64,000 nucleotides of DNA from Actinomadura spongiicola (GTDB taxonomy: Bacteria > Actinomycetota > Actinomycetes > Streptosporangiales > Streptosporangiaceae), in assembly GCF_003432485.1 (NCBI RefSeq), contig NZ_QVNQ01000006.1, positions 434,001 through 498,000 on the forward strand. Reading direction: 5' to 3'. The position numbers and the translations under genes are program-made. Below are positions 26,764-35,375 of the stretch, piece by piece (the stretch's first letter is position 1; every line of letters starts with the position of its first letter). Below the pieces are notes generated by a model. That model saw only the letters and a list, made by a program, of their open reading frames with translations, was not told the DNA's origin and did not search any database.

Positions 26764-27780
26764 TCAGCGGGCGGCGGGCTCCTCCTCACGCGGCCGCTCG
26801 CGGCGCTTGCGCAGGGAACCGGCGTGCGCCTTCTCCTCGGGGTGGTGGTGGACGCGGACCAGGCTCGCGGCCGTGGTGAACAGCAGAATCACCATGATCA
26901 CGCCCAGCGACAGCGGCGTCGGGATCTCCGGGATGGACTTCGTGACGTCCTCGTGCAGGAAATGCAGGATCAGTTTGACGCCGATGAACGCGAGGATGAT
27001 CGACAGCCCGATCGACAGGTAGACGAGCCGTTCCAGCAGGCCCTCGATGAGGAAGTACAGGGCACGGAGGCCGAGGAGCGCGAACGCGTTGGCGGTGAAG
27101 ACGAGGAACGGGTCCTTCGTCACGCCGAACACCGCCGGGATGGAGTCGAGCGCGAACAGCACGTCCGTGCTGCCGATCGCGATGAACACGATGAGCAGCG
27201 GGGTCGCCACCCGGCGGCCGTCCTCGTGCGCGAGCATCCGTCCGCCGTGGAAGTCGTCGCTCACCGGGAAGAGCTTGCGGGCGCGGCGGACGAAGAAGGT
27301 GTCCTCCACGTCGGGTTCCTCGTTGCGATGCCGGATGAGCTGCACCGCCGTCCAGATCAGCACCAGACCGAAGATCAGGAAGGTGAAGGAGAACAGGTTG
27401 ATCGCCGCGGCGCCGACCGCGATGAGCACGGCCCGCAGGATCAGCGCCGCGGCGATCCCGAACAGCAGCGTCTTCTGCTGGTACTCCTGCGGCACCGCGA
27501 ACCGCGACATGATGATCACGAAGACGAAGAGGTTGTCGACCGACAGGCTCTTCTCGACGATCCAGCCGGAGAAGTACTCGGTGCCTCCCGTCGACCCGGC
27601 CGCGGCCCACACGACGAGACCGAACAGGACCGCGACGGCGATGTAGAACACCGACCAGAACGTCGCCTCGCGCAGCCCGACGGCGTGCGGGCGCCGCACC
27701 GCGACGACCAGGTCGAAGACGAACAGTCCGATGATCAGCCCGATCGTGGCGACCCAGGCCCAGACGGGTACGTCGATCAT
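26764..27780 (-). CDS. TerC/Alx family membrane protein
   Basis: A 338-residue integral membrane protein with about nine helices and the TerC hallmarks: EYFSGWIVEKSLSVDNLFVF, followed by ALDSIPAVFGVTKDPFLVF. TerC proteins are linked to metal (Mn) efflux at the membrane and tellurite resistance. A hydrophilic loop and a basic C-terminal tail (KRRERPREEEPAAR) are present. Convergent with the SDR gene. Confidence 0.92.
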   Translation of the reverse strand: MIDVPVWAWVATIGLIIGLFVFDLVVAVRRPHAVGLREATFWSVFYIAVAVLFGLVVWAAAGSTGGTEYFSGWIVEKSLSVDNLFVFVIIMSRFAVPQEYQQKTLLFGIAAALILRAVLIAVGAAAINLFSFTFLIFGLVLIWTAVQLIRHRNEEPDVEDTFFVRRARKLFPVSDDFHGGRMLAHEDGRRVATPLLIVFIAIGSTDVLFALDSIPAVFGVTKDPFLVFTANAFALLGLRALYFLIEGLLERLVYLSIGLSIILAFIGVKLILHFLHEDVTKSIPEIPTPLSLGVIMVILLFTTAASLVRVHHHPEEKAHAGSLRKRRERPREEEPAAR

Positions 27781-27964
27781 CCGATGGCTCCACTAGGTTC
27801 GGGACGTGCGGTGGTCCGGCCGTGCTCCGCTGATCTATATCCGTTCTGCGGTGCTTTTACCTTCCCTCCTGCCACGTCCCCTGGTGCCCTGGGTACTCAC
27901 ACTCAGGCACATCTGAGTATCCGCACCGATGCGGGCGCTCTCACCGGATCGTCAGGCTGATGGC

Positions 27965-28720
27965 ATGAACCCTTCCCGATGGCTTGTTCCCGCGCTCGTC
28001 GCCAAGGCGGCGTTGCTAGGCCTCCTCGGCCTCGCCGTTGCCTTCCCCGAGTGGGACCGGTTCGCGGACAAGGCGATGGGCGCCCGCGCGGTCGCCTATC
28101 CCGCCGCCGCCCTGGTCGTCGCCCTCATCTGGGCGCTGCGCGGCCGTCCCAGGCCGTTCCCGTGGGACGTCGACCTCCTCGTGACCGCGCCGTTCGTCAT
28201 CGACGTCGCGGGCAACGCCGCCGACCTGTACGACTCCGTGGGGTGGTTCGACGACGCCTGCCACTTCGGCAACTGGGCGCTGCTGTGCGCCGCCGCGGGG
28301 ATCGCGCTACGTCGGTGGGGTGGCCTCAGGTCGTGGACGCTGGCGGTCTGCTGCGCCGGGATCGGGGCGGCCGCGGCGATCGTGTGGGAGGTCGCCGAGT
28401 ACGGCCTGTTCATCCTCGACACCCCCGAGGCGACGACCGCCTACCGCGACACCATCGGGGATCTTGTACTCGGCCTCACCGGGGCCGTGGTGGCGGGTGT
28501 GGCCGTCGCCGCCGTGCCGACCCGGTCAGTAGACCAGCGCCTGGACGTCGTCCCGGGTGATCTCCTCGACGAACGTCGGGGCTCCGGCGATGCGGACGCC
28601 GGGCAGGACGTCGTCCGGTCCGATGTCGCGGCGGGCCGCGCACTGCGTGCAGAGGGTGACCTGGCCCGCGGTGAGGATCACGGTGAGCAGATCGTCCAGG
28701 GGAGTGGCGTGCGGAAGTGA
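27965..28720 (+). CDS. multi-helix membrane protein with anomalous 3' extension
   Basis: A 251-residue protein. The first about 180 residues contain six hydrophobic helices with WFDDACHFGNW and IVWEVAEYGLF motifs, resembling small actinobacterial membrane proteins of the DUF2238/YjdF type. The last about 65 codons (from 28526) lie antisense to the convergent dsrE-like gene, are hydrophilic and look like non-coding-frame sequence, so the ancestral stop may have been lost. The ATG at 27965 is preferred; no strong ribosome site is seen. Confidence 0.65.
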   Translation: MNPSRWLVPALVAKAALLGLLGLAVAFPEWDRFADKAMGARAVAYPAAALVVALIWALRGRPRPFPWDVDLLVTAPFVIDVAGNAADLYDSVGWFDDACHFGNWALLCAAAGIALRRWGGLRSWTLAVCCAGIGAAAAIVWEVAEYGLFILDTPEATTAYRDTIGDLVLGLTGAVVAGVAVAAVPTRSVDQRLDVVPGDLLDERRGSGDADAGQDVVRSDVAAGRALRAEGDLARGEDHGEQIVQGSGVRK

Positions 28721-28888
28721 GAACTCCGCCGCGCGACCGGGCAGCGCGAACCACGAGGACTCGCCGGTCAGCCACAGCGACACCGGGACCCCGCTGGCGA
28801 CGGCCGCCGCCGCGACCGTGAACGCCTGGTTGCAGCGCTCGGGGGCGTCCGCGCCCGCCGTCACCTTGATGACCAGTGGTCTCGCCAT
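28526..28888 (-). CDS. DsrE family protein
   Basis: A 120-residue DsrE/DsrF-like protein starting MARPLVIKVTAGADAPERC. The conserved core GVPVSLWLTGESSWF and the Cys pair TLCTQCAARR followed by AGAPTFVEEI are typical. Members participate in sulfur transfer or are small redox-type proteins. Its 3' half overlaps the convergent membrane gene by 195 bases. Confidence 0.82.
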   Translation of the reverse strand: MARPLVIKVTAGADAPERCNQAFTVAAAAVASGVPVSLWLTGESSWFALPGRAAEFSLPHATPLDDLLTVILTAGQVTLCTQCAARRDIGPDDVLPGVRIAGAPTFVEEITRDDVQALVY

Positions 28889-28940
28889 GCTCGAACTCTA
28901 GCCGGACGATCGCGCACGGTCGCGCGTAGCATCGTCCGGT

Positions 28941-29039
28941 ATGAGCGGGATGGTGAACGTCGGGATACTCGTCGGCTTCCTCGGGTTCATGGCGGTATCC
29001 GCCGTACTACTCGTGATCCGCCTGGCTCGCCTGAGATAG
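28941..29039 (+). CDS. 32-residue single-TM peptide
   Basis: MSGMVNVGILVGFLGFMAV followed by more hydrophobic residues and a basic RLARLR tail forms one complete TM helix. ATG to TAG spans 33 codons. No strong ribosome site is seen. It lies 53 bases after the divergent dsrE-like start and 7 bases before the next convergent stop. Plausible but small. Confidence 0.45.
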   Translation: MSGMVNVGILVGFLGFMAVSAVLLVIRLARLR

Positions 29040-29045
29040 GGCGGG

Positions 29046-29702
29046 TCAGTCCCCGTAGTAGATGTGGTTGACGAGGACGATGACCCCGCAGATGAGGACG
29101 ATGAGCGAGCCGCCGCCGTAGCCGATGCCCATGAACATCACGGCACGCCGCTGGAAATCCCGCCGCGTCCGCGTGGTGATGCTGTACTGGCCGGTCTCCT
29201 TGTCCTTGCCGATGGACCCGCCCGTCGACGTGCCGAGGACGTACAGGGGGCCGTCGGCCGGCAGGATCCACTCCTCGTAGCGGTACTCCGCGACCTCCTC
29301 GTCCACGCCGGGCAGGTTCCCGTTGTGGGCTCGCCGCTCGTCCATCGTCTGGACGGGCGCGTCCACGGCCGCGTTCTCCGGGAAGACGGTCAGGCGCCCC
29401 GTCTTGTCCTGGAGGTAGAAGGGCGCCTTGGACTTCTCGTCGACGAAGACGCGCTTGCCGCCCGCCCTGGTCTTGGCCGTGGCCTTGATCTTGTACCAGG
29501 CGCACGGCGTCCCGGAGAACGGCGCGGGCTGGACGGCGAGGGCCGTCCCGGTCACCTGGCAGGGGACGCCGTCGTGAAGGGCGGCGACCCCGGCGCAGTC
29601 CGTCAGGGTGCCGCGCCGCAGATTGCGGAAGCGGATCCGCCAGACCCAGCCCGCGGCCAGCAGAGCGGAGGCGATGATGAGCGGGAGGAGCAGGACCACC
29701 AT
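29046..29702 (-). CDS. GIDE-domain (E3 ubiquitin ligase-like) membrane protein
   Basis: A 218-residue protein with an N-terminal TM helix, a cytoplasmic GIDE-type beta domain and a C-terminal TM helix. The domain carries PFSGTPCAWYKIKA, FYLQDKTGRLTVFPENA and YEEWILPADGPLYVLG, as in bacterial homologues of mitochondrial GIDE/MULAN. No RING finger is present, so ligase activity is not implied. The start is placed at the Met before the first helix because longer frames run into the divergent nitrobindin gene. Confidence 0.75.
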   Translation of the reverse strand: MVVLLLPLIIASALLAAGWVWRIRFRNLRRGTLTDCAGVAALHDGVPCQVTGTALAVQPAPFSGTPCAWYKIKATAKTRAGGKRVFVDEKSKAPFYLQDKTGRLTVFPENAAVDAPVQTMDERRAHNGNLPGVDEEVAEYRYEEWILPADGPLYVLGTSTGGSIGKDKETGQYSITTRTRRDFQRRAVMFMGIGYGGGSLIVLICGVIVLVNHIYYGD

Positions 29703-29826
29703 GAGGCTTGACACGTTCCAATGATTCGGAAGGCGCGCGGTTCCGGACAGGGACGCAGGTCCCGAGTTCGGCGGGGGCACGGCACCGGGACGCGCCGCGC
29801 CGCCTGCCCCACTACCCTCGGTGCTC

Positions 29827-30312
29827 ATGGATCCTGAGCTGCACCCGGACCTTGAGCCGCTGAAATTCCTCCTCGGCACCTGGGAGGGCGCCGGTGTCGG
29901 CGGCTATCCCACGATCGAGTCGTTCAACTTCGGGCAGGAGCTGTCCTTCACCCACAACGGCAAGCCTTTTCTGAGCTACGCGAGCCGGACGTGGCTGATC
30001 GAGGAGGACGGCACGCTCGGGCGCCCGCTGGCGGCGGAGACGGGGTACTGGAGGCCGCGTCCCGGCAACGGGGTCGAGGTCACGCTGGCGCACCCGACGG
30101 GCATCGTGGAGATCTACGTCGGCACCGTCGCGTTCAGCCGGGTGGAGATGCGGACGGACGTCGTCGCCCGCACCGAGTCGGCCAAGGAGGTGACCGCCGG
30201 GCACCGCCTGTACGGCATGATCGGCGAGGATCTCGGTTGGGCCTACGACATGGCGGCGATGGGGGAGAAGCTCCAGTCGCACGTGTCGGCGCAGTTGAAG
30301 CGGGTGGCCTGA
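29827..30312 (+). CDS. nitrobindin-like FABP family protein (peroxynitrite isomerase family)
   Basis: A 161-residue ten-stranded beta-barrel haem protein. The signature GTWEGAG occurs near residue 17-23, and GMIGEDLGWAYDMAAMGEKL near the C-terminus contributes the proximal-His region in relatives, although the usual His is not obvious here. Mycobacterial relative Rv0813c isomerises peroxynitrite. GTG at 29821 is an alternative start. In many actinomycetes this gene sits with sulfurtransferase genes, which are absent here. Confidence 0.82.
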   Translation: MDPELHPDLEPLKFLLGTWEGAGVGGYPTIESFNFGQELSFTHNGKPFLSYASRTWLIEEDGTLGRPLAAETGYWRPRPGNGVEVTLAHPTGIVEIYVGTVAFSRVEMRTDVVARTESAKEVTAGHRLYGMIGEDLGWAYDMAAMGEKLQSHVSAQLKRVA

Positions 30313-30324
30313 GAAATGAACGAT

Positions 30325-30387
30325 CCCCGGACCTTCCCGCCGTTTCGGGGGCGGGGCGATGGACAGGACGGGTCCATCGGTCCGGGG
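30325..30387. ncRNA. candidate three-way-junction RNA
   Basis: Three nested perfect helices: P1 9 bp (30325-30333 with 30379-30387), P2 6 bp (30336-30341 with 30350-30355) and P3 7 bp (30358-30364 with 30372-30378), joined by 0-2 base linkers. It starts 13 bases after the nitrobindin stop. It may be an elaborate terminator, a riboswitch-like element on the minus strand downstream of the short leader ORF, or a small RNA. Strand is not determined. Confidence 0.4.
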
Positions 30388-30471
30388 ACCGGGTAACTGC
30401 CTGGGATTCGCCGGTCACCGTCGCGACCGGTTGCCACCGCCGGAGGCGGCGGCGCCGAGGCGGAACGGCGA

Positions 30472-30510
30472 CTAGCGGACAGCCACCTCGCGAGTCCTAA
30501 GATCAACCAT
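30472..30510 (-). CDS. 12-residue leader-like peptide
   Basis: ATG to TAG encodes MVDLRTREVAVR. Ten bases upstream is AAGGAGGT, a near-perfect anti-Shine-Dalgarno match and the strongest ribosome site in this part of the window. A GC-rich hairpin (about 30432-30452) lies downstream. It looks like a regulatory leader, but no gene follows on the minus strand before the convergent nitrobindin gene. Confidence 0.4.
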   Translation of the reverse strand: MVDLRTREVAVR

Positions 30511-30637
30511 GTCTTGGACCACCTCCTTTCGCGCGTACCCCGCACGTTATGTGAGCCTCGCGCGGACGGGCAAGCGTTTTTTCGCCGACCGGACGTCCGC
30601 GGTGAGGTTCCGGGCCGGCGGGATCTAGACTCGTGAC

Positions 30638-31054
30638 ATGGTCGAATCGTGGCAGGAGGAGCTGCGGGCGAAGGGGTACCGGGTCACCCCCCAGCGCCAG
30701 CTGGTCCTCGAAGCGGTCACCAACCTGGAGCACGCGACCCCGGAAGAGATCTGCGCCGAGGTGCAGCGCACCGCCCGCGGTGTGAACATCTCCACCGTGT
30801 ACCGGACGCTCGAACTGCTCGAAGAGCTCGGGCTGGTCAAGCACGCACATCTCGGGCACGGCCCGCCGAACTACCATCTGGCGGCCGAGGCCGAACACAT
30901 CCACCTGGTGTGCCGGAACTGCCACACCGTCGAGGACGTCGATCCGCGTGCGGCGGGCGGGCTCGCCGACGTCCTGCAACGCGACTTCGGTTTCGAGACG
31001 GACGTGCATCACCTCACGGTCTACGGGCGGTGCAAGGACTGCCGCGCGACATAA
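30638..31054 (+). CDS. nur: Fur-family regulator, Nur-like
   Basis: A 138-residue Fur-family repressor closely resembling Streptomyces Nur, the nickel-responsive regulator (matching blocks KGYRVTPQRQLVLEAVTNLEH and ISTVYRTLELLEELGLVKHA). The winged-helix DNA-binding domain is N-terminal. The dimer domain has HIHLVCRNC and YGRCKDC for structural zinc and metal sensing. In Streptomyces, Nur controls nickel uptake and Fe-SOD. The protein begins 32 bases after a short AT-containing stretch; no Nur box was identified by eye. Zur is the alternative family. Confidence 0.82.
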   Translation: MVESWQEELRAKGYRVTPQRQLVLEAVTNLEHATPEEICAEVQRTARGVNISTVYRTLELLEELGLVKHAHLGHGPPNYHLAAEAEHIHLVCRNCHTVEDVDPRAAGGLADVLQRDFGFETDVHHLTVYGRCKDCRAT

Positions 31055-31063
31055 CCTGGTGGC

Positions 31064-32050
31064 ATGGAGAGCCCGCTGCTGGAGTCGCCCGGAGCCGTCC
31101 CCGCCGACGCGCCCGACCAGGAGGTCGCCGCGCACTACGGGGAGCCCGCGCAAGAGCAACGCGCCCTTGAGGACGGGGCGGCGTTCGTGGACCGCGGCAA
31201 CCGGGGTGTCGTCAAGGTGTCCGGCCCCGACCGGCTCAAGTGGCTGCACAGCCTGCTGAGCCAGCACCTGGACGCGTTGAAGCCGTTCGAGCCGACCGAG
31301 GCACTGCTGCTCGGCCCCAACGGGCACATCGAGAACCATCTCTTCCTGATCGACGACGGTGAAGCGGTCTGGGCCCATGTGGAGCCCGGCACGGCGTCCC
31401 CGCTGGTGGAGTTCCTCGACCGGATGCGGTTCATGCTCCGCGTCGAGGTCGCCGACGTGTCCGCCGACCACGCCGTGATCACGGGGCCCGGGCCCGCCGG
31501 TCCCGGCGAACTCGCGTGGCCGGACGTCGCCGGAACCGTCACCCGGATCGTCCCACGCGGCGAGTTCCCCGAGGGCCTGCGACCAGCGGGACTCTGGGCC
31601 TACGAGGCGCTCCGCATCGCCGAGCACCGTCCCCGCTTCGAACTCGACACCGACCACCGGACGATCCCGCACGAGGCGGGATACGTGGAGACGGCCGTTC
31701 ACCTGAACAAGGGCTGCTACCGGGGGCAGGAGACCGTCGCCCGCGTCCACAACCTGGGACGCCCGCCGCGCCGCCTGGTGTTCCTGCACCTCGACGGCAG
31801 CGTCGACCGGCTGCCCGCGCACGGCGACCCCGTCGAGATCCCCGGCGGCCGGACCGTCGGGTTCGTCGGGTCGGCCGCCCGGCACCACGAACTGGGCCCG
31901 ATCGCGTTGGCGCTGGTCAAACGGAACGTCCCGCTCGACGCGGAACTCCTGGCGGGCGGAGTCGCCGCCGCGCAGGAGGTCGTGGTCTCCCCGGACACGG
32001 GAGCGAACGCGCAGATCGATCTTCGGCGGCGACCCGCGAAGTCCGGGTAG
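31064..32050 (+). CDS. ygfZ: folate-binding YgfZ-type protein
   Basis: A 328-residue aminomethyltransferase-like protein involved in Fe-S cluster maintenance. The YgfZ signature KGCYRGQETVAR is intact, with the conserved Cys. The glycine-cleavage T-like fold is suggested by RGVVKVSGPDRLKWLHSLLS near the N-terminus. Ten bases separate it from the nur stop, so the two are probably co-transcribed. Confidence 0.9.
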   Translation: MESPLLESPGAVPADAPDQEVAAHYGEPAQEQRALEDGAAFVDRGNRGVVKVSGPDRLKWLHSLLSQHLDALKPFEPTEALLLGPNGHIENHLFLIDDGEAVWAHVEPGTASPLVEFLDRMRFMLRVEVADVSADHAVITGPGPAGPGELAWPDVAGTVTRIVPRGEFPEGLRPAGLWAYEALRIAEHRPRFELDTDHRTIPHEAGYVETAVHLNKGCYRGQETVARVHNLGRPPRRLVFLHLDGSVDRLPAHGDPVEIPGGRTVGFVGSAARHHELGPIALALVKRNVPLDAELLAGGVAAAQEVVVSPDTGANAQIDLRRRPAKSG

Positions 32051-32130
32051 ATCACCACCGGTTAGGGCAATATCGTCTGATGTAGACGATTTCTGACCGG
32101 CCGTGGCGCGTGAAAGGCGGTTTCCTACCG

Positions 32131-32613
32131 ATGGTGGCCAACCTGGGGAAAGAGGAGCCGCCCGCGGCACGGAGGGGTGCCCGGCGCCTTCCCCGCAGGG
32201 AGCCCGCGGCGCTGTGGTGGGTGATGTTCGCCGTCTTCACCGGGGTCGCCCTGTGGCTCGGGTCGTGGCGGGTCGCGCTGCTCGTCCTCCTGGTGTGGTG
32301 CCTGTACCAGTTCATCCTCGTACCGACCCTGTGCCGGGTGCTGAAACCCCAGGGGCACCCCTGCGCGGAACGCGTCCGGGGACGGCTGTTCGCCTGCGGA
32401 CCCGATCACCAGCAGCTCAAAACCGACGCGCTGTGGCAACTCGTCGGAATGCGCAACCCCCTCCAGAGAAACCAGGAGATCGAGGCCGAGCCCGGTGTCG
32501 TCCAGTCCCCCTACGTGCGCAGCCGCCTCACCGGCGCAGACCGCGCCCTGATCGTCCTCGCCGCCCTCGGCACGCTCACCACCCTGGTCGGGATGATCTA
32601 CGGCTTCCGCTGA
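32131..32613 (+). CDS. three-helix membrane protein, unknown function
   Basis: A 160-residue protein with two adjacent hydrophobic helices (about 28-65) and one C-terminal helix (about 137-157), separated by a hydrophilic segment containing RGRLFACGPDHQQLKTDALW. ATG preceded by AAGGCGG at about 10 bases; a GTG at 32110 is possible. Its stop is 3 bases from the convergent dtd stop. No family recognised. Confidence 0.6.
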   Translation: MVANLGKEEPPAARRGARRLPRREPAALWWVMFAVFTGVALWLGSWRVALLVLLVWCLYQFILVPTLCRVLKPQGHPCAERVRGRLFACGPDHQQLKTDALWQLVGMRNPLQRNQEIEAEPGVVQSPYVRSRLTGADRALIVLAALGTLTTLVGMIYGFR

Positions 32614-32615
32614 CC

Positions 32616-33041
32616 TCACATGTCCACGACCAACGTGATCGGGCCGTCGTTGACGAGGGCTACCTGCATGTCCGCGCCGAACTCACCGGTCTCGACCTTC
32701 GCGCCGAGCGCCCTCAGCTCGTGGACGACCGCGTCCACCAGCGGCTCCGCGACCGGGCCCGGCGCGGCGGCCGTCCACGTCGGGCGGCGTCCCTTCCGCG
32801 CGTCCCCGTAGAGGGTGAACTGGCTGACGACGAGCAGCGGCGCGTTCACGTCCGAGCACGACTTCTCGTCCTTCAGAATCCTCAGCCCCCACAGTTTCGC
32901 CGCGAGCCTGCGGGCCTTCCCGGGATCGTCGTCGTGCGTCACGCCGACGAGGACCAGCAGGCCCGGCCCCTCGATCTCCCCGACGATCCGCCCGTCCACG
33001 GACACGCTGGCCTGGCTCACTCGCTGGACTACCGCACGCAT
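32616..33041 (-). CDS. dtd: D-aminoacyl-tRNA deacylase
   Basis: A 141-residue DTD that hydrolyses D-aminoacyl-tRNAs. Start MRAVVQRVSQASV is typical. The active-site motifs SQFTLYGD and the Gly-cisPro NDGPITLVV are present. The longer upstream frame runs into the divergent BKACE gene and was rejected. 19 bases separate the divergent starts, so the promoters must overlap or the genes are leaderless. Confidence 0.95.
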   Translation of the reverse strand: MRAVVQRVSQASVSVDGRIVGEIEGPGLLVLVGVTHDDDPGKARRLAAKLWGLRILKDEKSCSDVNAPLLVVSQFTLYGDARKGRRPTWTAAAPGPVAEPLVDAVVHELRALGAKVETGEFGADMQVALVNDGPITLVVDM

Positions 33042-33060
33042 GACCATGCATTCTGCCGCC

Positions 33061-33888
33061 ATGGGAGCAACGACGCTCATCACGGTGGCGCCGACCGGCG
33101 CGGAGTCCACGAAGACCGACGTCCCCGCCCTGCCCGTCACCCTCGATGAGCTGGTCAGGACGGCCAGGGAATGCGAGGCGGCCGGAGCGGCGGTCATCCA
33201 CGTGCACATCCGCGACGACGACGCACGGCCCACACTCGACCTGCCCCGCCTCCGCGACACGGTGCTGGCCCTTCGGGAGAACACGAACCTGATCGTCCAG
33301 CTCTCCACGGGCGGCGCGGTCACCGACCCCTACGAGGACCGCCTCCGCGTCCTGGACGCCGACCCCGACATGTGCTCGCTCACCTGCGGGACGGTCAACT
33401 TCGGCGCCGACGTCTTCATGAACCCGTGGCCGTTCATGGTGGACCTCTACCAGCGCACCCAGGCCCTGGAGATCGTCCCGGAGTTCGAGCTGTTCGACCT
33501 GGGCCACATCGCCGCGCTGCACCGCCTCCTCGACAAGTACGGGCTTCCTTCCGGCGGCCACGTCCACTGCGACCTGGTGATGGGCGTCCCCGGCGGCATG
33601 CCGGGCGACACCCGCACCCTGGTCGCCGCCGTGGAGGCCCTCCCCGCCGGTGCGACCTGGTCGGCCACCGGCATCGGGCGCACGAGCGTCCCCGTCCTGC
33701 TGGCCGCCCTCTCGGCGGGCGGGCACCTCCGGGTCGGCATGGAGGACACGGTCACCTTCGCCAAGGGGCAACCGGTCACGGCGAACGTCCAACTGGTGGA
33801 ACGCGCCGCCCAGGCCGCGACGCTGGCGCAGCGCCCACCCATGCCGTCCGCCGACGCCCGCGCCCTGTTGCGCGTCAAGCCACGCTGA
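33061..33888 (+). CDS. beta-keto acid cleavage enzyme (BKACE, DUF849)
   Basis: A 275-residue TIM-barrel enzyme cleaving beta-keto acids with acetyl-CoA. Zinc ligands are in VIHVHIRDDD and GGHVHCDLVMGVPGGMPG, and LTCGTVNFG lies between. ATG at 33061 follows GCCGCC without a strong ribosome site. Its 3' end overlaps the convergent PaaX-type gene by 14 bases. The natural keto acid is unknown. Confidence 0.87.
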   Translation: MGATTLITVAPTGAESTKTDVPALPVTLDELVRTARECEAAGAAVIHVHIRDDDARPTLDLPRLRDTVLALRENTNLIVQLSTGGAVTDPYEDRLRVLDADPDMCSLTCGTVNFGADVFMNPWPFMVDLYQRTQALEIVPEFELFDLGHIAALHRLLDKYGLPSGGHVHCDLVMGVPGGMPGDTRTLVAAVEALPAGATWSATGIGRTSVPVLLAALSAGGHLRVGMEDTVTFAKGQPVTANVQLVERAAQAATLAQRPPMPSADARALLRVKPR

Positions 33889-34720
33889 CCGCGTCGTCGT
33901 AGAGACGGAACAGGCGAGGCGGTGACGGCGAGTCGGCGCGAAGAGCCGTCCAGCACTCGTGGAAGAGTCGCCGGGCATGGCTGCCGGGCCAGGGCTGGGG
34001 CAGCAGTTCCGGGGGCAGGAGCGGGTCGGGGGTCATGGCGCGGCTGAACTCGGCGGCGAGTTCGACCGCCAGTGTGAGCCGCTCGACCTCGGAGAGACCC
34101 CGCTTCAGTTGCTCGGCGGACGTCCGGGCGAACGCGGCCAGGCGTTCGTGCCGTGCCGCGATCTCGTCCAGGGGCCATATCTCGGCCGCCAGGCGGCGGG
34201 GGTCGTCGATGTCGCCGACGCGCAGGTCGGTGCTGGTGAGGAAGCTGACCGAGTCGATGACGCCGAGGTGACGGGCCTGGGCTTCGACCAGCTCGGCGAT
34301 GGGGTTGGCGCTGACGTACAGCCCACCCTGGACGGGCGCGGCGCCCAGGTGCAGGAGACTCTCCCGCAGGGCGTCACGGGCGGTGCGGAGCGACTCCGGG
34401 ACGGCGAAGGCGAACAGATACCAGGTGCCGTTCCAGGGGGCGAGCCCCTGGTCCTGCCGGTAGGCGTAGCGGACATGCCCGACATCGGGAGCGATGGCGC
34501 CGGTCGCGTCGGCCACGGCCCGCAGCACGGCCTTGCGCCCCCGGCCCTCCTGCGTGAACCGGCCTTCGGCGACGAGGCGTTTGACGCACAGCCGAACCTG
34601 CTGGTCGCTCATGCCCAACAGCCCGGCGACGGCGTACAGCTCACCGGCGTCCACCGTCCCGTCCTCGCGCAGCAGGGCGTGCACCAGCAGCCGCGTGGGG
34701 ATCTCCGGACGCTCACTCAT
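33875..34720 (-). CDS. PaaX-type transcriptional regulator
   Basis: A 281-residue regulator with the PaaX layout: N-terminal winged helix (LYAVAGLLGMSDQQVRLCVKRLVAEGR), central domain with WNGTWYLFAFAVPESLRTARDALR, and C-terminal domain. PaaX proteins repress phenylacetate catabolic genes, but no paa genes are nearby. Its start lies 8 bases inside the end of the GNAT gene on the same strand, so the two form an operon that may be controlled by the palindrome at 35376. Confidence 0.85.
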   Translation of the reverse strand: MSERPEIPTRLLVHALLREDGTVDAGELYAVAGLLGMSDQQVRLCVKRLVAEGRFTQEGRGRKAVLRAVADATGAIAPDVGHVRYAYRQDQGLAPWNGTWYLFAFAVPESLRTARDALRESLLHLGAAPVQGGLYVSANPIAELVEAQARHLGVIDSVSFLTSTDLRVGDIDDPRRLAAEIWPLDEIAARHERLAAFARTSAEQLKRGLSEVERLTLAVELAAEFSRAMTPDPLLPPELLPQPWPGSHARRLFHECWTALRADSPSPPRLFRLYDDAVSVA

Positions 34721-35336
34721 CGGCCACCTCGGTAGGCAAGGGACGGTGCATGGTCGTCACCGCCCCGAACCCCATCAACCCTCGCAGAAAGGGCGTCTGC
34801 TGCGTGCGCACGGCGCTGAAACCGTGGCGTTCGTACAGCGCCCTGGCACGCGGGTTGACGTCGATGACGTCGAGCCGGATCCGGGAACACGCGTGCTCGG
34901 CGGCCACGGCGATGACCTCCCGCAGCAGCATGCCGCCGATGCCGGAGCCGCGGTGTTCTTCCGCGACGCAGATTCCGTCCATCACGAGTTCGCCCTTGGC
35001 GGCCGTCCGGGTGAAGAGGGCGAGCAGGACCAGCCGCGGCACCCCTCTGAGCACACCGTACGCGGACAGTACGTCCCATGCCGAGCCGCCGGTCAGGGCC
35101 CGGCCCCCAAGGTTGTATCCGGCGACACCGACGACCCGTCCTTCGTCGTCCAGGACGGCGATGCCCCGGTCGTGGTGCAGATGGGCCGCGAGGAACGCCC
35201 GCCCTTTCTCGGCCGGACCAAGCGCGGCCTCAAGCTTGCGCCCGAACGCCTCCCAGTAGAGCCCGGCCACCTGCCCTTCGGCCCCCTCGGGAATCCCTCT
35301 ACGCAGGACGACACCACGACCGTCCCGCCCCCTCAC
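34713..35336 (-). CDS. GNAT family N-acetyltransferase
   Basis: About 207 residues with the acetyl-CoA motif EHRGSGIGGMLL and downstream RALYERHGF typical of GNAT enzymes. The GTG at 35336 is preferred because GGGAGGG lies 9 bases upstream; an in-frame ATG at 35369 would abut the operator. Substrate unknown. Overlaps the PaaX-type gene. Confidence 0.85.
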   Translation of the reverse strand: MRGRDGRGVVLRRGIPEGAEGQVAGLYWEAFGRKLEAALGPAEKGRAFLAAHLHHDRGIAVLDDEGRVVGVAGYNLGGRALTGGSAWDVLSAYGVLRGVPRLVLLALFTRTAAKGELVMDGICVAEEHRGSGIGGMLLREVIAVAAEHACSRIRLDVIDVNPRARALYERHGFSAVRTQQTPFLRGLMGFGAVTTMHRPLPTEVADE

Positions 35337-35375
35337 CCCCACATGCCCTCCCATCGCACCCAGAACCATCCTAGT

